64,000 nt of DNA from Idiomarina piscisalsi (GTDB lineage: Bacteria; Pseudomonadota; Gammaproteobacteria; Enterobacterales; Alteromonadaceae): positions 248,001-312,000 of the forward strand of contig NZ_PIQA01000003.1 of NCBI RefSeq assembly GCF_003987095.1. The letters are read 5' to 3'. A program made the position numbers and the translations under genes. Below are positions 57,332-64,000 of this stretch, piece after piece. Each line of letters begins with the position of its first letter. Positions within the stretch are counted from its first letter, which is position 1. A model generated the notes under the pieces. The model saw only the letters and a program-made list of their open reading frames with translations. It was not told the DNA's origin and did not search any database.

Positions 57332-58596
57332 TTCGACGTCACCCTTTCTGGAACCGGTTTCGTCTTCTCACGTTTACTGTAAAACCACAGTAACCCGAAG
57401 AAAGCGAAGTATAGGAACGTAAATATTTGCGCAAAAATAGTCGCTACAGGCGTCGCTGGCTGAGTACCTAAATAGCCAAGCACAATGAAGCTAATCGCAA
57501 ATACGGTTAAGTTCAGTTTGTGCAATACGCTACGGAAGCGAATTGAGCGAACTTTACCACGATCTATCCATGGCAACAGCGCCAGGAAAACAATCGCTGC
57601 GAACATTAAAATAACGCCGAATAACTTGTCGGGTACCGCACGCAAAATTGCGTAGAACGGAGTGAAATACCAAACAGGCGCAATATGCTCTGGTGTCTTC
57701 AGAGGGTTCGCTGGCTCAAAGTTTGGTGGCTCCAGGAAAAATCCGCCCATTTCCGGATTAAAGAAAATGACATAGCAGAAGAAGAACATGAACACACCAA
57801 AACCGAACATATCCTTAATGATGTAGTAAGGGAAGAACGGTATTGAGTCGACAATGTCTTTTTTGCTTGTAAAGCGCTCGTGAAATTTGAACTTCGGCTT
57901 TTCTTCGTCTGGCACTGTGCCTTTTGGCTTTTTGGTATCGACACCGTCGGGGTTGTTCGAACCAACCTCGTGCAGCGCAACAATGTGTAAGAACACCAAA
58001 ATAACCAATACCAGAGGCAAGGCTATAACGTGCAGTGCAAAGAAGCGGTTTAGTGTTGCTCCCGAGATAACGTAGTCACCACGAATCCACAGTGTCAGGT
58101 CATCACCAATAACCGGAATAGCACCAAACAATGAAATGATTACCTGTGCGCCCCAGTAGGACATTTGTCCCCAAGGCAGCAAGTAGCCCATGAAGGCTTC
58201 CGCCATTAGCACCAGGAAGATAAACATACCGAACAGCCAGATAAGCTCACGTGGCTTCTGGTAAGAACCGTACATCATGCCGCGGAACATGTGCAGATAG
58301 ACCACGACAAAGAATGCGGAAGCACCGGTTGAATGCATGTAACGCAATAACCAACCGTATTCGACGTCACGCATAATGTATTCAACTGACGCAAAAGCAC
58401 CTTCAGCACTTGGCACGTAATTCATGGTCAGCCAAACACCGGTCAGTATTTGGTTAATAAGAACTATCGTCGCCAAAAAACCAAATACGTACCACATATT
58501 GAAGTTTTTTGGAGCTGGGTACTGCGCCAGGTGGATGTTCCAAGTTTTTGTCATCGGGATGCGAGCATCCATCCACTCTACAAATCGCTTAAACAT
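57328..58596 (-). CDS. petB: Cytochrome b of the cytochrome bc1 complex
   Basis: A 422-residue integral membrane subunit that oxidises ubiquinol. It has eight membrane helices with two pairs of haem-ligating His (in RYMHSTGASAFFVVVYLHMF and FALHVIALPLVLVILVFLH), and the quinol-oxidation-site motif PEH appears as KTPEHIAPVWYF. It overlaps petA by one base and petC by four, consistent with one petABC operon. Confidence 0.97.
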   Translation of the reverse strand: MFKRFVEWMDARIPMTKTWNIHLAQYPAPKNFNMWYVFGFLATIVLINQILTGVWLTMNYVPSAEGAFASVEYIMRDVEYGWLLRYMHSTGASAFFVVVYLHMFRGMMYGSYQKPRELIWLFGMFIFLVLMAEAFMGYLLPWGQMSYWGAQVIISLFGAIPVIGDDLTLWIRGDYVISGATLNRFFALHVIALPLVLVILVFLHIVALHEVGSNNPDGVDTKKPKGTVPDEEKPKFKFHERFTSKKDIVDSIPFFPYYIIKDMFGFGVFMFFFCYVIFFNPEMGGFFLEPPNFEPANPLKTPEHIAPVWYFTPFYAILRAVPDKLFGVILMFAAIVFLALLPWIDRGKVRSIRFRSVLHKLNLTVFAISFIVLGYLGTQPATPVATIFAQIFTFLYFAFFGLLWFYSKREKTKPVPERVTSK

Positions 58597-59186
58597 TATG
58601 CTTGCCCCTTATCTTCACCCACCAAAATGGTGTTCTCGTCGACAAAGTAATGCGGCGGTACAACCAAGTTTAATGGTGCAGGGACGCTTTGGAATACACG
58701 TCCGGCGATATCAAACTTAGAGCCATGGCATGGACAGAAAAAGCCTGATTCCACACCCTCTACGTGTTCGCCCATTCCGCTCGGCAAATAAGATGGAGAA
58801 CAGCCCAGGTGAGTACAAATACCAACCGCAACGAAGAACTCTTCTTTAATTGAACGGTATTTATTCTGTGCATAAGGAGGCTGTTGTGGTTCTTCTGAAT
58901 TAGGATCACGAAGTCTGTCTTCAATTTTCGACAGCCCATCGAGCATATCCTGTGTACGACGCACAACCCATACAGGTTTGCCACGCCACTTCACACGGAT
59001 TAACTGACCCGGCTCAGCTTTACGAATATTCACTTCTACAGGTGCGCCCGCGTTTTTCGCTTTCGCACTCGGGTTCCACGACGCTATAAAAGGAACGGCG
59101 ACACCCACCGCACCAGCGCCGCCAACCACTGAGGTTGCGACAGTCAAAAAACGACGGCGACCTTTATCTACAGGCGCATTGCTCAT
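58596..59186 (-). CDS. petA: Rieske iron-sulfur subunit of cytochrome bc1
   Basis: A 196-residue 2Fe-2S protein. The start at 59186 (MSNAPVDKGRRRFLTVATSV) is preceded by GGAG and keeps the Arg-rich Tat-like N terminus (GRRRFLTVA) followed by one membrane helix. Cluster motifs CTHLGCSPSYLPSG and CPCHGSKFD are intact. A frame ten residues longer begins at an ATG used by a small upstream ORF and is less likely. Confidence 0.96.
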   Translation of the reverse strand: MSNAPVDKGRRRFLTVATSVVGGAGAVGVAVPFIASWNPSAKAKNAGAPVEVNIRKAEPGQLIRVKWRGKPVWVVRRTQDMLDGLSKIEDRLRDPNSEEPQQPPYAQNKYRSIKEEFFVAVGICTHLGCSPSYLPSGMGEHVEGVESGFFCPCHGSKFDIAGRVFQSVPAPLNLVVPPHYFVDENTILVGEDKGQA

Positions 59187-59255
59187 CCATCTATTCTCCA
59201 GTTTTGGACGCTTCACGATTCATTGCCGCGAAGTCGGAATTAGCTGCTGCTTTTG

Positions 59256-59269
59256 TCCGCTTTAGCGGA
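59256..59269 (-). promoter_or_regulatory. Palindromic hairpin in the petA leader
   Basis: TCCGC-TTTA-GCGGA forms a five-bp hairpin about 70 bp upstream of the petA start, within the 5' untranslated leader predicted from the promoter at 59289-59317. It could be a regulator site or a leader structure. Confidence 0.4.
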
Positions 59270-59288
59270 TCACAGAAAATGCTTTGAG

Positions 59289-59317
59289 ATAATAAAGAAA
59301 AGACACACTTTTTACAA
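59289..59317 (-). promoter_or_regulatory. Predicted petABC promoter
   Basis: TTGTAA (59312-59317) and TATTAT (59289-59294) are 17 bp apart on the minus strand, about 100 bp upstream of petA, just beyond the rpsI terminator. This separates transcription of petABC from rplM-rpsI. Confidence 0.7.
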
Positions 59318-59363
59318 GAGTAATGCGTCGACAACTGAGGTGTAACCCTGTTGGAGTACGCAT

Positions 59364-59391
59364 AAAAAAACCCAGCCGAAGCTGGGTTTTT
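59364..59391 (-). terminator. Rho-independent terminator after rplM-rpsI
   Basis: AAACCCAGC pairs with GCTGGGTTT around a four-base loop, followed on the minus strand by a run of seven T. It ends 20 bp after the rpsI stop. Confidence 0.9.
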
Positions 59392-59411
59392 GACACCACA
59401 CAAAAAGCAGA

Positions 59412-59804
59412 TTAACGCTTCGAGAATTGTGGGCGTTTACGTGCTTTATGCAAGCCGATTTTCTTACGTTCAACCTGACGTGCGTCACGAGTAACGTAAC
59501 CTTCTTTACGCAGCGTTGAACGCAGCGCTTCGTCGTATTGCATTAATGCACGAGTGATACCGTGACGAATCGCACCAGCCTGACCAGTAGTACCACCACC
59601 ACTTACCGTGATGTAAAGGTCAAACTTCTCAGTCATTTCTACCGCTTCTAAAGGCTGACGAACAACCATTTGTGCGGTTTCACGACCAAAGTACTCATTC
59701 AGTTCACGTTGATTAATTTTGATGTTGCCGCTACCAGGACGCAAAAATACGCGAGCCGTGGAATTTTTGCGACGACCAGTACCGTAGTATTGATTATCTG
59801 CCAT
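59412..59804 (-). CDS. rpsI: 30S ribosomal protein S9
   Basis: A 130-residue ribosomal protein, the same length as in E. coli. [20 protein letters not shown] at the N terminus, [19 protein letters not shown] in the middle and the C-terminal [11 protein letters not shown], whose last residues reach the P-site tRNA, are all conserved. It is 17 bp downstream of rplM. Confidence 0.98.
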   Translation of the reverse strand: MADNQYYGTGRRKNSTARVFLRPGSGNIKINQRELNEYFGRETAQMVVRQPLEAVEMTEKFDLYITVSGGGTTGQAGAIRHGITRALMQYDEALRSTLRKEGYVTRDARQVERKKIGLHKARKRPQFSKR

Positions 59805-59821
59805 AGTGTTCTTGCTCCGTA

Positions 59822-60250
59822 TTATATATCCAGTTGTTTCGGCTGTTGAGCATTATGGTTATGCTCAGCACCTGCGTACACTTTCAGTTTACGGAACATG
59901 GCACGACCCAATGGACCACGGGGTAACATACCTTTAACCGCTTTCTGAATGACCATTTCTGGTTTCTTAGCAATCAGCTTTTCAAAACTGATTGATTTGA
60001 TACCACCCGGAAATCCAGTGTGCGAGTAGTACATCTTATCCTGAGCTTTGTTACCAGTTACAGCAACTTTCTCAGCGTTAACAACAACGATGTAATCGCC
60101 AGTGTCTACGTGAGGAGTGTACTCAGGCTTGTGCTTGCCGCGCAGGCGACGAGCGATTTCAGTAGCTAAACGACCTAAAGTTTTGCCTTCAGCGTCTACT
60201 ACGTACCAGTTGCGTTTTACCGTTTCTGGCTTGGCTACAAATGTTTTCAT
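59822..60250 (-). CDS. rplM: 50S ribosomal protein L13
   Basis: A 142-residue ribosomal protein, the same length as in E. coli. Conserved blocks include [39 protein letters not shown] and [21 protein letters not shown] (shown in part). It is first in the rplM-rpsI operon, with a long leader (about 150 bases) from the predicted promoter. Confidence 0.98.
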   Translation of the reverse strand: MKTFVAKPETVKRNWYVVDAEGKTLGRLATEIARRLRGKHKPEYTPHVDTGDYIVVVNAEKVAVTGNKAQDKMYYSHTGFPGGIKSISFEKLIAKKPEMVIQKAVKGMLPRGPLGRAMFRKLKVYAGAEHNHNAQQPKQLDI

Positions 60251-60404
60251 TGTATAAAACCTACATTTTAAAAGTTCACGGACAGTAATTCCGGGCTTCC
60301 CCGCGAATCACAACAATAAAATAATGAATAAAATCATTAATTTACTTGCTGCAACCATTACTTAACCGAAGTTAACGCAATGGACTGTAACGTGGGCTGC
60401 GCGG

Positions 60405-60410
60405 ATTATA
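60405..60410 (-). promoter_or_regulatory. -10 element of the rplM-rpsI promoter
   Basis: A perfect TATAAT on the minus strand lies 155 bp upstream of the rplM start. The -35 is poor (GTGATC at 17 bp). The leader between them has a small stem TTAAC-TTCG-GTTAA and an AT-rich hairpin (AATGA/TCATT), which may be part of ribosomal-protein autoregulation. Confidence 0.55.
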
Positions 60411-60447
60411 GGAAAAATGCGGTTAAAGATCACGCATTTTTTGAAAT

Positions 60448-61563
60448 TTATGCTTTGTGTGCCATCGCCAAATATTCACGGCTTTGCATTTCTTGCAAGC
60501 GACTCACGCAGCGGCGGAACTCAAAACTCAGCTGCCCTTCTGTATAAAGGGACTCGATGGGTACTTCCGCAGACAAAATAAGCTTCACTTTGCGTTCATA
60601 AAATTCATCCACTAACGCGATAAAGCGTCGAGCAATATCGTCTTTACCTGCGCCCATTTGCTCGACATTGCTTACTAACACGGCATGGTATAGCTGCGCT
60701 ATTTCCATATAGTCATTTTGACTGCGTGCCGTTTTGCACACGGCATCAAAGTCGAAGAAAACGACATCATCGCACTCAGCTCGGACAGAAATTTTCCGAC
60801 CTTCAATATCAATGCTGTCAGATTCATACTGGTCACGACACTCTGGTGCTAAATCTTTAAAGTACTGCCACAAGTTTTCATCCGCTTGAGGGTCTAACGG
60901 CGAGTGGAAAATCTCAGCTTGCGTCAGTGTACGCAGGCGATAGTCAATACCGCTATCGACATTCACTACCTCACAATTGGCCTGTATCAGTTTTATTGCC
61001 GGAATAAAGCGGGCTCTTTGCAAGCCGTTTTTATAGAGGTCATCTGGGACGATATTTGACGTTGCGACTAAAATTACGCCTCGCTCGAACAAATATTCAA
61101 ATAACTTTCCGAGCAGCATTGCGTCAGTAATGTCCTGTACAAAGAACTCATCAAAACAAACAATTTGAGTTTCGTCTGCAATTTTATCGGCAATAATTTT
61201 TAGGGGGTCGCTTTTCTGGTCTAATTGCTTTAACTCATTGTGAACGCGGTGCATAAATCGATGAAAATGAATACGCCACTTCGCATCAATTGGTAAACTT
61301 TCAAAAAAAGTATCCACCAAATAGGTTTTGCCACGCCCGACACCGCCCCAGAAATAAAGTCCCTTAGGTTTAACAGGAGCCTTTGATAACCAGCGTTTAA
61401 GTGCTGGAAGCTGCTGATAGTTATTCCAGGCAATGAGTTCTTCGTAAAGTCTTTGTAAATGCTCGACAGCGTTAAGCTGCGCCGCATCCTCTGAAAAACC
61501 ATTGTGCTCAATGTCATAACGGTAACGCTCAATTGGCGACATTTGCTGTTGCGGCACTACCAC
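60448..61563 (-). CDS. zapE: Cell division ATPase ZapE (AFG1-like)
   Basis: A 371-residue AAA-type ATPase that acts at the Z-ring. Walker A is GGVGRGKTYLVDTFF, Walker B is VCFDEFFVQDITDAM, and ATSNIVPDDLYKNGLQRARF is a family block. Three start codons are possible (GTG at 61563, GTG at 61557, ATG at 61542); the 61557 GTG is best spaced from GAGGT, and the longest is listed here. E. coli ZapE has 375 residues. Confidence 0.95.
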   Translation of the reverse strand: MVVPQQQMSPIERYRYDIEHNGFSEDAAQLNAVEHLQRLYEELIAWNNYQQLPALKRWLSKAPVKPKGLYFWGGVGRGKTYLVDTFFESLPIDAKWRIHFHRFMHRVHNELKQLDQKSDPLKIIADKIADETQIVCFDEFFVQDITDAMLLGKLFEYLFERGVILVATSNIVPDDLYKNGLQRARFIPAIKLIQANCEVVNVDSGIDYRLRTLTQAEIFHSPLDPQADENLWQYFKDLAPECRDQYESDSIDIEGRKISVRAECDDVVFFDFDAVCKTARSQNDYMEIAQLYHAVLVSNVEQMGAGKDDIARRFIALVDEFYERKVKLILSAEVPIESLYTEGQLSFEFRRCVSRLQEMQSREYLAMAHKA

Positions 61564-61661
61564 TTCACCTCAGTTGCGATTATCCTAATAAATAATATGT
61601 TATCATGAAGGCGTTTTGCAGCAATCAAGAAAAGCTGTCGCCATTTGCTGAGGAGTCAATT

Positions 61662-62123
61662 ATGAGCTGGATTATTGGGGTTTTATTAGTGATAGCAGGA
61701 GCCATTATCGGCTTTTTTGTTGCACGTTATACTCAAACAAACGGTCAGTCCGGCAACCTTGAAGAGCAAGTAGAGAAAAGTCAGCAGCAATTGAGCGAGT
61801 ACCAGCGTGAAGTTGCCGAACATTTTGCTACCGCTAACGCAATGATGGAGCAACTGTCTGACACTCAGCAGAAGTTGCAAAGTTACCTGAATCAAAGCGC
61901 GGAACTTCTCCAGCAGCCAGGTTCTCAAGGTGACCTTCCCTTCTTCTCGGAAGATACCATTAAGCAATTACGGGTTGCCAACTCATTAAATCAAGATCAC
62001 CGCTCAGGTCGAGATGGCCGTGAGGCTGAACAAATTCCGCGTGACTATACGGAAGGTTCAAGCGGCCTTTTCTCTGATGATCGCCGTGAGTCCGACAAAA
62101 AAGATACGTCCAACATATCTTGA
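61662..62123 (+). CDS. zapG: ZapG/YhcB (DUF1043) envelope-division protein
   Basis: A 153-residue protein with one N-terminal membrane helix (about 3-22; WIIGVLLVIAGAIIGFFVAR) and a cytoplasmic coiled coil (about 35-85), the YhcB layout (132 in E. coli). YhcB/ZapG links cell-envelope synthesis and division. The start at 61662 follows GAGGAG; a frame 19 residues longer would precede the ribosome-binding site and is rejected. The C-terminal third is charged and likely disordered. Confidence 0.93.
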   Translation: MSWIIGVLLVIAGAIIGFFVARYTQTNGQSGNLEEQVEKSQQQLSEYQREVAEHFATANAMMEQLSDTQQKLQSYLNQSAELLQQPGSQGDLPFFSEDTIKQLRVANSLNQDHRSGRDGREAEQIPRDYTEGSSGLFSDDRRESDKKDTSNIS

Positions 62124-62137
62124 AACATTTTTAGAGT

Positions 62138-62166
62138 GAACTCATATCACTGACAAGCGGTCATAA
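62138..62166 (+). promoter_or_regulatory. Possible sigma-E-type promoter of degQ
   Basis: GAACTC (62138-62143) followed after 17 bp by TCATAA (62161-62166) resembles the sigma-E pattern GAACTT-N16-TCTGA. The spacing is one base longer than usual and the -10 is a partial match. If real, it would tie degQ to envelope stress. Confidence 0.3.
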
Positions 62167-62210
62167 ACACGAACCGTTTGTTGGTGATTATTTAAGGAGT
62201 TACTCTAATC

Positions 62211-63572
62211 ATGAAACGAGTCTTAGCCTTATTCAGTGCTCTTGTTATTGTTACATCGGCAACCTTGAGCTCTCCCGTAAGTGCAGGTATTCCATTTTTC
62301 AGTAAAAATGACGAGCAGCCGACACTTGCTCCCATGCTTGAAGAAGTCACACCTGCCGTTGTTAATATTTCCGTAAAAGGTAAACGCGAAGTAAGACAGC
62401 GCCTGCCCGATGCATTGCGCTTTTTCTTCGGCCCCAACGCACCACGTGAACAAGTTCGCGAGCACCCTTTTCAAGGACTAGGCTCGGGCGTCATTATTGA
62501 TGCTGAAAACGGCTACGTTGTCACTAACAATCACGTTATTGATGACGCAACAGAGATTTTAGTGACTTTAAAAGACGGTCGCGAATTGGATGCTAAGGTG
62601 ATAGGTACAGATGAGCGTTCAGACGTTGCGTTATTAAAAATCGAAAACGCTGAAGGTCTCAGCGAAATTGAACTGGGCAAGTCATCAGAACTTCGTGTTG
62701 GAGACTTTGTTGTTGCTATCGGTAATCCATTTGGATTAGGCCAAACCGTCACTTCAGGCATTGTCAGTGCGTTAGGTCGCGGTGGTTTAGGCATTGAAGA
62801 GTTAGAAAACTTCATTCAAACCGACGCTGCTATTAACAGCGGTAATTCTGGCGGCGCCCTGGTGACATTGGACGGCAAGCTGATAGGAATTAACACCGCT
62901 ATCCTTGGTCCTAACGGCGGTAATATAGGTATTGGGTTTGCCATCCCTTCAGACATGATGAACAACCTGGTTCAGCAATTAATTGAATTCGGTGAAGTCC
63001 GTCGAGGTGTTCTGGGAGTGCGCGGTAACGACCTCACTCACGATGTTGCACAAGCGCTGAATATTCCTGTTAACCGGGGCGCTTTTGTGTCTCAAGTGAT
63101 TCCGGGCAGTGCCGCAGCAGAGGCTGGAATTGAGTCCGGTGACGTTATTATTGAAGTCAACGGTCAGGCCATCCGATCATTCTCTGAGTTAGGCGCCTTA
63201 GTCGGATCCATTGGTTCTGGTCAGGACATAGAGCTTGGTATTATCCGCGACAGCGAGGAGATGACCGTTGATGTCACCTTGGGCTCGCAAGATACCGCTG
63301 TTACTGCTGCCGTCATACACCCCGCCCTTGAAGGAGCAACCCTTGCGGTGGCCAGTGGTCAGCAGGGCATTGAAATAACCGAGCTCGAGGAACGCTCACC
63401 CGCGGCCCATATAGGTCTTGAGGAAGGCGATATTATTCAAGGTGTTAACCGCAAACGAGTCACTAGTGTGGCAGACCTTAGAGCAGCAATAGAAGACAAG
63501 CAAGGGGTCATAGCTCTCAACGTTAAGCGTGGCGACAGTTCACTCTTTATTGTACTGCGTAACGCAAACTGA
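62211..63572 (+). CDS. degQ: Periplasmic serine protease DegQ/DegP family
   Basis: A 453-residue HtrA-family protease-chaperone. After a signal peptide (about 1-25) comes the trypsin-like domain with the triad His108 (TNNHVIDD), Asp138 (RSDVALLKI) and Ser213 (NSGNSGGALV), then two PDZ domains (about 255-345 and 365-450). Length matches DegQ (455). It lies upstream of degS as in E. coli, so DegQ is a better name than DegP, although the two are hard to separate by sequence. AAGGAG precedes the start. Confidence 0.95.
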   Translation: MKRVLALFSALVIVTSATLSSPVSAGIPFFSKNDEQPTLAPMLEEVTPAVVNISVKGKREVRQRLPDALRFFFGPNAPREQVREHPFQGLGSGVIIDAENGYVVTNNHVIDDATEILVTLKDGRELDAKVIGTDERSDVALLKIENAEGLSEIELGKSSELRVGDFVVAIGNPFGLGQTVTSGIVSALGRGGLGIEELENFIQTDAAINSGNSGGALVTLDGKLIGINTAILGPNGGNIGIGFAIPSDMMNNLVQQLIEFGEVRRGVLGVRGNDLTHDVAQALNIPVNRGAFVSQVIPGSAAAEAGIESGDVIIEVNGQAIRSFSELGALVGSIGSGQDIELGIIRDSEEMTVDVTLGSQDTAVTAAVIHPALEGATLAVASGQQGIEITELEERSPAAHIGLEEGDIIQGVNRKRVTSVADLRAAIEDKQGVIALNVKRGDSSLFIVLRNAN

Positions 63573-63587
63573 GGTTGTGACATTTCA

Positions 63588-63614
63588 GTGGCATCAGTGC
63601 TATGCTGATGCCAC
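63588..63614 (+). terminator. Stem-loop after degQ
   Basis: GTGGCATCAG pairs perfectly with CTGATGCCAC across seven bases, 15 bp after the degQ stop. No T run follows, so it may partly uncouple degS from degQ or stabilise the degQ mRNA end instead of terminating fully. Confidence 0.55.
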
Positions 63615-63644
63615 CTAATAATAAATATAAAAGGCGAGTAACGC

Positions 63645-64000
63645 GTGTCTCCAATACTACGGTTTTTGTTTCAATCGGTTGGTTTAGGTCTTGTCGTTGC
63701 CGCCATTGTTTTACTGACTCAACCCCTTTGGGGACAAAGCAACTCTTTCCGCCAGTCACAAAACGACGTTATTTCTTTTAGCCAGGCCGTCAAAAAGGCC
63801 GCGCCAGCTGTCGTCAACATTTACAGCATGGGTGAAATTCAAGGCTCTTACTACCAGCCTCAGTCATCGCGCGTTTGGCGATTGGGCTCGGGCGTTATCA
63901 TGGACTCTAACGGCTACATTCTTACCGCTCATCACGTTGTCGATAGCGTCGATAAGATTGAAGTCGCACTACAGGACGGCCGTCGATACGCGGCGCAACT
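63645..64000 (+). CDS. degS: Site-1 serine protease DegS, C-terminal part cut by window edge
   Basis: A membrane-anchored HtrA protease that cuts RseA to activate sigma-E. A GTG start at 63645, preceded by AAGGCGAG, gives 118 visible residues. The N-terminal membrane anchor (about 9-27, SVGLGLVVAAIVLLTQPLW) replaces the cleavable signal of DegQ. GSGVIMDSNGYILTAHHVVD contains the catalytic His (97). The catalytic Ser and PDZ domain lie beyond the window. Confidence 0.9.
   Translation, partial: MSPILRFLFQSVGLGLVVAAIVLLTQPLWGQSNSFRQSQNDVISFSQAVKKAAPAVVNIYSMGEIQGSYYQPQSSRVWRLGSGVIMDSNGYILTAHHVVDSVDKIEVALQDGRRYAAQ

Overview
The window looks like chromosome of a marine gammaproteobacterium in the Alteromonadales/Idiomarina neighbourhood (inference). 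The protein families are gammaproteobacterial and the gene order is close to E. coli in two long blocks. Cytochrome bc1 genes sit between sspA and rpsI, a DciA-type helicase loader is present, and several linkers are strongly acidic. I see no tRNA or rRNA gene, CRISPR array, insertion sequence, prophage or integrase. Most of the window is conserved core chromosome.

Layout. (1) 1-9204 is accessory efflux: a partial RND permease with its membrane fusion lipoprotein and a divergent LysR regulator, then a CusA/CusB-like metal efflux pair with a small Cys/His/Met-rich exported protein. A nested inverted repeat of about 164 bp lies between the two parts. (2) 9215-19730 holds an M13 peptidase, then lpdA-aceF-aceE-pdhR (pyruvate dehydrogenase) and ampE-ampD, all on the minus strand. 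(3) 19710-26047, plus strand: nadC, type IV pilus genes pilA-pilB-pilC-pilD, coaE, zapD, yacG. (4) 26057-48407, minus strand apart from dciA: mutT, secA, an M23 peptidase, lpxC and a complete dcw cluster (mraZ-rsmH-ftsL-ftsI-murE-murF-mraY-murD-ftsW-murG-murC-ddlB-ftsQ-ftsA-ftsZ). (5) 48630-55408: a CHASE-GGDEF-EAL protein, RNase P RNA, rsmI, then lpoA-yraN-diaA-dolP. (6) 55423-64000: sspB-sspA, petABC, rplM-rpsI, zapE, zapG, degQ and the start of degS.

How it works together. The core is cell-wall and division machinery: Mur ligases, MraY/MurG lipid-II synthesis, the FtsW/FtsI synthase and FtsA/Z/Q/L. Supporting genes for envelope growth and quality control surround it (LpxC, SecA, LpoA, DolP, AmpD, DegQ/DegS, ZapD, ZapE, ZapG). 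Regulatory signals readable from sequence include a PdhR operator at pdhR, MraZ-type TGG repeats with 10-bp period upstream of mraZ, a good promoter for rnpB, and a hairpin covering the pilA ribosome-binding site.

I found no convincing new multigene system. The most unusual items are the nested inverted repeat at 4174-4337, the shortened PilB without its zinc-binding segment, the acidic linkers of AceF, and the small metal-binding-type protein in the Cus-like cluster. The only stretch over 300 bases without a protein gene, 50772-51161, is filled by RNase P RNA.
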